Below the pieces are notes generated by a model that was given only the letters and a program-made list of their open reading frames with translations, had not been told where the DNA came from and did not search any database. From positions 1 through 64,000 of the forward strand of contig NZ_WBMT01000013.1 in assembly GCF_008923185.1 (NCBI RefSeq): a DNA stretch of 64,000 nucleotides. Direction: 5' to 3'. This document shows positions 58,475 through 64,000 of the stretch, piece by piece. The DNA comes from Actinomadura rudentiformis. Lineage in GTDB: Bacteria; Actinomycetota; Actinomycetes; Streptosporangiales; Streptosporangiaceae. Positions within the stretch are counted from its first letter, which is position 1; each line of letters starts with the position of its first letter. Position numbers and translations under genes: made by a program.

Positions 58475-58804
58475 ATGAGTCTGTCAACGCACGTCCTCGA
58501 CACCCACCGCGGGCGCCCGGCCGCCGGGGTGCCGGTCCGGCTCGACCGGCACGACGGGGACACCTGGCAGTCCCTCGCGGACGGCGTCACCGATGACGAC
58601 GGCCGCTGGACCGCCCTCCGGCACCCGCCGGAAACAGGGACCTATCGCCTGAGATTCGGCACCGGCCCGTACTTCATGGAGCTCGGCGTCGCGACCTTCT
58701 ATCCCGAGGTGTGCGTCATCTTCGCGGTGCCCGACAGCGGAACGCGCCAGCACGTGCCCTTGCTGGTCAGCCCGTACGGCTACTCCACGTACCGCGGCAG
58801 CTGA
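58475..58804 (+). CDS. uraH: 5-hydroxyisourate hydrolase (transthyretin-like)
   Basis: 109 aa. Opens with LSTHVLDTHRGRPAAGV, the family start with conserved His, and ends in the YRGS tetrapeptide diagnostic for HIUase; the second His region is MELGVATFYPE. Converts 5-hydroxyisourate to OHCU in purine degradation. It is followed 103 bp later by an NCS2 purine permease, so the two form a purine-catabolism unit. Start ATG 58475 lies beside the inverted repeat. Confidence 0.95.
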   Translation: MSLSTHVLDTHRGRPAAGVPVRLDRHDGDTWQSLADGVTDDDGRWTALRHPPETGTYRLRFGTGPYFMELGVATFYPEVCVIFAVPDSGTRQHVPLLVSPYGYSTYRGS

Positions 58805-58907
58805 TCTGAACCGACCGTTACACGAATACCGGTTCGACCGGATCAGGGCACGGGCAGTTAGGGTGTGCTCGTTTCTTCTGATCAAGCCGGACTCGGAGCA
58901 CGGGACG

Positions 58908-60359
58908 ATGTCGCACGCCACGACCGCCGGGGAGGCCGGCGGCCCTCCGCCCGCGGACGGCCCGCGCGGCCCGCTGGACAGGTTCTTCGACCTGACCGGG
59001 CGCGGGACCACCGTCACCCGCGAGCTCCGCGGCGGGGTCACCACGTTCTTCGCGATGGCCTACATCATCCTGCTCAACCCGATCATCCTCGGCGGGGCGA
59101 AGGACGTCACGGGCGCGACCCTGTCGATCCCGCAGCTCACGACCATGACCGCGCTGTCGGCCGCCGTCGCCACCGTCCTCATGGGCCTGGTCGGCAACAC
59201 GCCCCTCGCGGTGGCCGCGGGCCTGGGCATCAACGCCGTCGTCGCCTTCCAGGCGGCGCCGGTGATGACCTGGCCCCAGGCGATGGGCCTGGTGGTGATC
59301 GAGGGCGTCGTCATCGTGCTGCTGGCCGTCTCCGGCGTCCGCGAACGGATCATGAACGCGATCCCGCTGGCGCTCAAGCACGCGATCGCGGTGGGCATCG
59401 GCTGCTTCATCGCGCTGGTGGGCCTGGTGGACGCGGGATTCGTGACCTCCAGCGCCCAGAGCCCGCCGCTGAGCCTCGGCACCGGCGGCCACCTGCGGAC
59501 GTGGCCGGCCGTGGTGTTCGCCTTCTCCCTGACCCTCATGATCGTGCTGTACGTGCGGAAGGTGCCGGGCGCGATCCTCGTCGGCATCGTCGCCGCCACC
59601 GTGCTGGCCGTGGTCATCCAGGAGAACGCGGCGATCCCCAAGGGCGGCTGGGGCGTCGTCACCCCGGACATGCCCGGCACGCTGGTCGCCACCCCCGATT
59701 TCGGCCTCCTCGGCCAGGTGGACCTGTTCGGCGGGTTCGCCCGCGCCGGGTTCGCCACGGCGCTGGTGGTGCTCTTCACCCTCGTGCTCTCGGGGTTCTT
59801 CGACGCGATGGGCACGATCCTGGGAATCAGCGACGAGGCCGGGCTGATCGACGAACGCGGCCAGGTGCCCCGCCTCGGCCGCGTCCTCACCGTGGACGGC
59901 GTCTCAGCCTCGCTGGGCGGCATCACGAGCTCGTCGGCCAACACCGTCTTCGTGGAGTCGGCGGCCGGCGTGGGCGAGGGTGCCCGCACCGGGCTGGCCA
60001 ACATCGCCACCGGCGCGCTGTTCACCGTCGCGCTCTTCCTCACCCCGCTGGCCGCGGTCGTCCCGGCCCAGGCGGCCGCGCCCGCGCTGGTGCTGGTCGG
60101 CGCGCTGATGATGACTCAGGTCGCCAAGCTCGACTGGAACGACCTCGGCATCGCCATCCCGGCGTTCCTCACGATCATCTTCATGCCGTTCACGTTCTCG
60201 ATCACGATCGGCATCGGCATGGGCGTGGTGAGCCACGCCCTCATCCAGGCGGCCCGGGGCCGGTGGCGCCAGGTCTCCGTCTGGCTCTGGCCGGTCGTCG
60301 TGCTCTTCCTGCTTTTCTTCGCCATCAGCCCCATCGAGGACTGGCTCGGCGTGAAATAG
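58908..60359 (+). CDS. NCS2/AzgA-type purine permease
   Basis: 483 aa with ~12-14 membrane segments. AzgA-family features: RGGVTTFFAMAYIILLNP (~45-62), AAGLGINAVVAFQ (~101-113), IPLALKHAIAVGIGCFIALV and DAMGTILGISDEAGLIDE, GSSSAN-like TSSSANTVFVESAAGVGEGA. AzgA proteins take up hypoxanthine, guanine and adenine by proton symport. ATG 58908 chosen (MSHATTAGE); another ATG-like frame starts at 58863 in the upstream noncoding region. Likely co-transcribed with uraH. Confidence 0.93.
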   Translation: MSHATTAGEAGGPPPADGPRGPLDRFFDLTGRGTTVTRELRGGVTTFFAMAYIILLNPIILGGAKDVTGATLSIPQLTTMTALSAAVATVLMGLVGNTPLAVAAGLGINAVVAFQAAPVMTWPQAMGLVVIEGVVIVLLAVSGVRERIMNAIPLALKHAIAVGIGCFIALVGLVDAGFVTSSAQSPPLSLGTGGHLRTWPAVVFAFSLTLMIVLYVRKVPGAILVGIVAATVLAVVIQENAAIPKGGWGVVTPDMPGTLVATPDFGLLGQVDLFGGFARAGFATALVVLFTLVLSGFFDAMGTILGISDEAGLIDERGQVPRLGRVLTVDGVSASLGGITSSSANTVFVESAAGVGEGARTGLANIATGALFTVALFLTPLAAVVPAQAAAPALVLVGALMMTQVAKLDWNDLGIAIPAFLTIIFMPFTFSITIGIGMGVVSHALIQAARGRWRQVSVWLWPVVVLFLLFFAISPIEDWLGVK

Positions 60360-60366
60360 CCGTGTC

Positions 60367-60951
60367 TCAGCGAGCCTCCGGGGCCGCGAAGAGCTCGTAG
60401 AGATCGTCCAAGCGGATCATCAGCAGCGCGACCACGGCCACCGCGACGGCCGTTATCACCATTCCGGCGAGCGGCGGCGAGCCCGCGGCGGACGCGGCGA
60501 CCAGACCCGCCACCGCGGCGCAGATCAGCAGCACGTTGCGCACGACGTGCCGCCGGCCGATGGGCGCCGTGCTCGCGCCGAAGCACCGGCAGGAGGTGCT
60601 CACCCCGCCGCGCAGCGCGGCCACCATGGCCACGCTGAACGCGCCGAGCAGCACCGCCGCGACACCCAGCCCGGCCGCGGCCGTGACCGGGAACAGGACC
60701 AGCAGCGCGGCCGCGATCTCGGCGGCCACGACCACGCGCCCGGTCCACGTCGCGGCCGGGCGGCTCACCTCGCGGCGGCGCAGGGCCGCGCCGAGCAGGA
60801 TGCGGGTCGTCCGGGTGAACTCGGTGAACGCCGCCCGGTCGCGCACCTTGCCGAAGGCCGAGACGACGAAGATCAGGCAGATCAGGCCCCGGGCCCCGAA
60901 CGCGACGTATTCCACCGGATGATCATGATCCGGGGCCGGGACGGGAGTCAA
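60367..60951 (-). CDS. MauE/DoxX-like membrane protein
   Basis: 194 aa, four hydrophobic segments (~16-33, 67-86, 88-108 and 135-175). MauE features: FGARGLICLIFVVSAFGKVR and the CRCFGAS pair after the third helix. MauE-type proteins work with thiol oxidoreductases on disulfide or quinone maturation; here no mau gene is near. The first codon is TTG (60951) without a clear Shine-Dalgarno. Stop is 7 bp from the permease stop. Confidence 0.82.
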   Translation of the reverse strand: MTPVPAPDHDHPVEYVAFGARGLICLIFVVSAFGKVRDRAAFTEFTRTTRILLGAALRRREVSRPAATWTGRVVVAAEIAAALLVLFPVTAAAGLGVAAVLLGAFSVAMVAALRGGVSTSCRCFGASTAPIGRRHVVRNVLLICAAVAGLVAASAAGSPPLAGMVITAVAVAVVALLMIRLDDLYELFAAPEAR

Positions 60952-60977
60952 GAGGTGGGGATCGGGGTCCTTGTGTC

Positions 60978-61009
60978 CTCCGATTTGAAACTGCGTACTC
61001 CGATTTGAA
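60978..61009. repeat. Two CTCCGATTTGAA repeats 20 bp apart between MauE gene and glxK
   Basis: CTCCGATTTGAA occurs at 60978-60989 and again at 60998-61009, exactly two helical turns apart, in the divergent control region. A candidate regulator site. Confidence 0.55.
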
Positions 61010-61100
61010 CGCCGCTGACGAAGTTCTGGGTGTCAAATAGTGCCGTCATGGCGTAAGCAGAAGGTAGGGCCTTACCCCCTGCGTGAAAGGCTGGCAGCTG

Positions 61101-62282
61101 GTGTCCGCGGACAATCCCCCCGATCCGCCCCCGCGCGGTCACGTGCTGCTCGCGCCGGACAGGTTCGCCGGGACGCTCACCGCGCCCGAGGTGGCCCGCC
61201 ACCTCGCCATCGGGCTGCGCCGCGCCCGGCCCGCGGTGCCCGTGGTCGAGCTGCCGGTCGCCGACGGCGGGGACGGCACCGCCGAGGCCGCCGTCGTGGC
61301 GGGCTACCGGCGGGTCGAGCTCGAGGTGTGCGGGCCCACCGGCCGTCCCGTCACCGCCTCGCTGGCGATCAACGGCCGTACCGCGGTGGTGGAGCTGGCC
61401 CAGGCCTCGGGGTTGCGGCGGCTTCCCAACGGCAAGCCCCAGCCGCTCACCGCGACCAGCCTGGGCACCGGGCAGATGGTGGCGCACGCGCTGCGCCTGG
61501 GGGCGCGGCGGATCGTACTGGGCCTCGGCGGCGGCGCCTGCACCGACGGCGGCGCGGGCCTCGTCCAGGGTCTCGGCGGCCGGCTCCTGGACGCCACGGG
61601 CAGGGACCTGCCGCCGGGCGGGGCCGCGCTGCGTTCGCTGCACGCCCTGGATCTGCGCGCGCTGCCCGACCTGTCCGGTGTCTCGATCATTCTCGCGGGC
61701 GACGCCGTCGACCCGCTCCTCGGCCGCAACGGCGCGGCCGCCTCGTCGTTCGGGCAGCACGGCCCCCGCAAAGGTGCGAGCAGGGAAGAGGTGCGGATTC
61801 TCGACGCGGGCCTGCGCCGCTGGGCCGACCTGGCCGAGGCGGCGTCCCGCAGGCCCACCCGTGACCGGCCCGGCGCGGGCGCGGCGGGCGGCGTCGGGTT
61901 CGCGGCCCTGGCGTTCCTCGGCGCCCGGTTCGAACCGGGCATCGCCCTGCTGCTCGACCTGCTCGGATTCGCCGAGAAGGCACGGGGAGCACGGCTGATC
62001 GTCACCGGTGAGGGGACGCTCGACGTCCAGACGCTGCGCGGCAGGCCGTCGGTCGGGGTGGCCAGGGCCGGGGCGCGCGCCGACGTGCCGGTGGTGGCCG
62101 TGGCCGGGCGGCGCGGACTGACCGGCGAGCAGCTGCGCCGCGCCCGTATCCAGGCAGCCTACGTGCTCACCGACATCGAACCGGACGGCGACCGGTGCAG
62201 GCGCCAGGCGGGCCCGCTGCTCGAACAGCTCACCGTCGCGATCGCCGACGAATGGCTGCCGCCGCGCGGCCCGCACGACTGA
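61101..62282 (+). CDS. Glycerate 2-kinase (GlxK/GarK family)
   Basis: 393 aa. Family motifs: PDRFAGTLTAPEVARHLAIG (N-terminal DxFKGT-like block), VADGGDGTAEA (~60), LGLGGGACTDGGAGLVQGLG (~146-165) and VTGEGTLDVQTLRGR near the C-terminus. Phosphorylates D-glycerate, feeding glyoxylate or purine-ureide carbon into glycolysis; it could use glycerate derived from the glyoxylate arm of purine breakdown. GTG 61101 preferred because AAAGG lies 10 nt upstream; GTG 61083 is the alternative. Followed by the ald control region. Confidence 0.9.
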   Translation: MSADNPPDPPPRGHVLLAPDRFAGTLTAPEVARHLAIGLRRARPAVPVVELPVADGGDGTAEAAVVAGYRRVELEVCGPTGRPVTASLAINGRTAVVELAQASGLRRLPNGKPQPLTATSLGTGQMVAHALRLGARRIVLGLGGGACTDGGAGLVQGLGGRLLDATGRDLPPGGAALRSLHALDLRALPDLSGVSIILAGDAVDPLLGRNGAAASSFGQHGPRKGASREEVRILDAGLRRWADLAEAASRRPTRDRPGAGAAGGVGFAALAFLGARFEPGIALLLDLLGFAEKARGARLIVTGEGTLDVQTLRGRPSVGVARAGARADVPVVAVAGRRGLTGEQLRRARIQAAYVLTDIEPDGDRCRRQAGPLLEQLTVAIADEWLPPRGPHD

Positions 62283-62401
62283 TGCGCGACCGATCCGGGG
62301 CCGGCCTGGGACTGATCTGCTGCGCTTTACATCATGTTAGGAATGCGGGGAATGCCTATACACGTTGAAGATGGCAGGAGGAGGCCGCCGCACCGCACGC
62401 T

Positions 62402-62435
62402 GTAGGCGTACATGCAGGGTAGGCGTACATGCAGG
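62402..62435 (+). repeat. Perfect 17 bp tandem duplication upstream of ald
   Basis: GTAGGCGTACATGCAGG twice in a row (62402-62418, 62419-62435), followed by a decayed CGTGCATCC. It lies 59 bp upstream of the ald start, within the region where an Lrp/AsnC (AldR-like) regulator would bind; no similarity to known consensus can be claimed. Confidence 0.8.
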
Positions 62436-62493
62436 CGTGCATCCTGGTCACATCCCTGGTCAACGATGATCAAGGGCAACGTCGGAGGACATC

Positions 62494-63609
62494 GTGAAGG
62501 TCGGCGTTCCGCGCGAAATCAAGAACCACGAATACCGGGTGGCCATCACCCCGGCGGGGGTGCACGAGCTCACCCGTCACGGGCATGACGTGTTCGTCGA
62601 GCGTGGTGCGGGCCTGGGCTCCCAGATCCCGGACGAGGACTTCGCCGCGGCGGGGGCCAAGATCCTGGACGGGCCGGACGAGGTGTGGGCCGAGGGCGAG
62701 CTGGTCCTCAAGGTCAAGGAGCCCATCGCCGACGAGTTCCACCGGATGCGCCGCGGCCAGACCCTCTTCACCTACCTCCACCTCGCCGCCTCGCGCGCGT
62801 GCACCGACGCGCTGCTCGAGTCCGGGGTGACCGCCATCGCCTACGAGACGGTCCAGCTCCCCAACCGCTCACTTCCCCTCCTGGCCCCCATGTCCGAGGT
62901 GGCCGGGCGGCTCGCCCCTCAGGTGGGCGCCTACAACCTGATGCGCTTCAACGGGGGCCGCGGCGTGCTGCCGGGCGGCGTGCCGGGCGTCGCCCCGGCC
63001 AAGGTCGTCGTCATCGGCGGCGGCGTCTCCGGCCTCAACGCCGCCCAGATCGCCGTCGGGATGGGCGCGGACGTCACGATCCTGGACGTCAACGTCGACC
63101 GGCTCCGCCACATCGACGCCATCTACCAGGGCCGCCTCAAGACCCTGGTGTCGAACGCCTACACCGTCGAGCAGGAGGCCCGCGCCGCCGACCTGGTGAT
63201 CGGCGCCGTGCTGATCCCGGGCGCGAAGGCCCCGACGCTCATCTCCAACACCCTGGTCTCGCACATGAAGCCCGGCTCGGTGCTCGTCGACATCGCGATC
63301 GACCAGGGCGGCTGCTTCGAGGACTCCCGGCCCACCACGCACGCCGACCCCACCTACAAGGTGCACGAGTCGGTCTTCTACTGCGTGGCCAACATGCCGG
63401 GCTCGGTGCCCAACACCTCGACGTACGCGCTGACCAACGTCACGCTCCCGTACGCCGTGGCGATCGCCGACAAGGGCTGGCAGGGCGCCCTCCGCGACGA
63501 CGACGCGCTGGCGCTCGGCCTCAACACCCACAACGGCCGCCTGACCTACGACCACGTCGCCGAGGCGCACGGCCTCCCGTTCACCCCGGTCTCCGAAGTC
63601 CTCGCCTGA
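62494..63609 (+). CDS. ald: Alanine dehydrogenase
   Basis: 371 aa. Converts L-alanine to pyruvate and ammonia with NAD+ (or the reverse). Begins MKVGVPREIKNHEYRVAITP; catalytic Lys and His in VKVKEPIADEF and TYLHLAAS; NAD loop VIGGGVSGLNAAQIAVGMGA and the DQGGCFEDSRPTTH segment are present. GTG start with GGAGGACATC directly upstream. Single gene with a 211 bp upstream region that holds the 17 bp repeat. Confidence 0.97.
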   Translation: MKVGVPREIKNHEYRVAITPAGVHELTRHGHDVFVERGAGLGSQIPDEDFAAAGAKILDGPDEVWAEGELVLKVKEPIADEFHRMRRGQTLFTYLHLAASRACTDALLESGVTAIAYETVQLPNRSLPLLAPMSEVAGRLAPQVGAYNLMRFNGGRGVLPGGVPGVAPAKVVVIGGGVSGLNAAQIAVGMGADVTILDVNVDRLRHIDAIYQGRLKTLVSNAYTVEQEARAADLVIGAVLIPGAKAPTLISNTLVSHMKPGSVLVDIAIDQGGCFEDSRPTTHADPTYKVHESVFYCVANMPGSVPNTSTYALTNVTLPYAVAIADKGWQGALRDDDALALGLNTHNGRLTYDHVAEAHGLPFTPVSEVLA

Positions 63610-63628
63610 CGGCCGTACAGTGGCCCCC

Positions 63629-64000
63629 ATGGGGCAACTGATCATCCTGCGGCACGGCGAGACCGAGTGGAGCCGGGACCGGCGCCACACCGGCCGGACC
63701 GACCTCCCGCTCACCGCGCGCGGCGAGGATCAGGCCCGCGCGGTGGCACCGCTGGTGGCGGCGCGGCATCTCGTCAGCGTCGTCGCCAGCCCGGCTGAAC
63801 GCGCCGTCCGCACGGCCGGGCTGGCCGGGCTGACGGTGACCGACGTCGACTCCGATCTCTGGGAGTGGGACTACGGCGGTTACGAGGGCGTCACCAGCGC
63901 CGCGATCCGCGAGGAACGGCCGGGCTGGTATCTCTGGGACGACGGGGTGATCCCCGGTGACGCCGACCATCCGGGTGAGTCCGTCGAGCAGGTCGGCAAG
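63629..64000 (+). CDS. Histidine phosphatase family protein, 3'-truncated by window edge
   Basis: At least 124 residues: MGQLIILRHGETEWSRDRRH with the RHG active-site His, then SPAERAVRTAGLAGL and WEWDYGGYEGVTSAAIREERP, as in GpmB/CobC-like phosphatases. The frame is still open at the window end, so the C-terminal His/Glu region is not seen. Substrate (phosphoglycerate, adenosylcobalamin phosphate, nucleotide) is undetermined. A GTG at 63620 is an alternative start. Confidence 0.9.
   Translation, partial: MGQLIILRHGETEWSRDRRHTGRTDLPLTARGEDQARAVAPLVAARHLVSVVASPAERAVRTAGLAGLTVTDVDSDLWEWDYGGYEGVTSAAIREERPGWYLWDDGVIPGDADHPGESVEQVGK

Noticed and set aside
1..64000. tRNA, rRNA, CRISPR, IS elements or prophage
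   Set aside because: No cloverleaf-like tRNA ends, ribosomal RNA signatures, regularly spaced repeats with unique spacers, transposase motifs or phage structural genes were seen on either strand.

Overview
The window is a dense, very GC-rich chromosomal segment of a filamentous actinomycete. The codon pattern (G/C in almost every third position), many GTG and some TTG starts, F420-dependent enzymes, a MetAP of the actinobacterial type 1c, the GlnR/GlnE nitrogen-control pair and the order sucB - lipB - lipA - DUF4191 - RDD - glnA ... glnE ... glnA2 ... nadE ... panB ... map all point to Actinomycetes. A member of Streptosporangiales or a close relative is my best guess; the genus is an inference. 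No rRNA, tRNA, CRISPR array, prophage or IS element was seen.

Layout. 1-8.9 kb is housekeeping: the end of a 2-oxoacid dehydrogenase E2, lipoate synthesis (lipB, lipA, with two small minus-strand genes between them), a DUF4191 membrane protein, an RDD membrane protein and glutamine synthetase glnA behind a textbook GlnR operator. 9-17 kb looks accessory: an epoxide hydrolase divergent from a CGNR regulator with a duplicated operator, a SNF2-type helicase with an HhH motif, an OsmC protein, a secreted Tap-like peptidase and two tandem PAP2/Aur1-like membrane phosphatases. 17-29 kb returns to nitrogen and NAD metabolism (glnE, glnA2, nadE), interrupted by an FG-GAP propeller protein, an orphan terpene synthase and an ArsR/MFS pair. 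29-37.9 kb holds an RHH/PIN toxin-antitoxin pair, a large SpoIIE phosphatase, an MFS/TetR efflux operon, panB, a two-gene operon of unknown function and a K+ channel. 38-49 kb is a mixture (F420 reductase, cyclase, map, a LigD-like protein with a dead ligase motif, HxlR pair, baeRF3 protein, S1C protease, AGPS-like flavoenzyme). 49-64 kb has a LuxR/HisKA_3 two-component system, a CopC/CopD-CtaG copper module, a FadD17-like ligase, a ureide/purine cluster (PucR fragment, uraH, NCS2 permease), glycerate kinase, ald and the start of a phosphatase gene.

How genes work together. GlnA is expected to be induced by GlnR and adenylylated by GlnE; GlnA2 lacks the adenylylated tyrosine and belongs to the gamma-glutamylpolyamine synthetase branch. 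Several divergent or autoregulated pairs have visible operators: CGNR/epoxide hydrolase, ArsR/MFS, RHH/PIN, MFS-TetR, HxlR/oxidoreductase, and the fadD17-like gene.

The least expected observation is a recurrent micro-architecture. At seven gene ends a 14-17 bp unit (17 bp in four of the seven) is tandemly repeated two to four times across or beside a stop codon, six of them between convergent genes. An eighth 17 bp duplication lies upstream of ald. I know of no described element that fits this.
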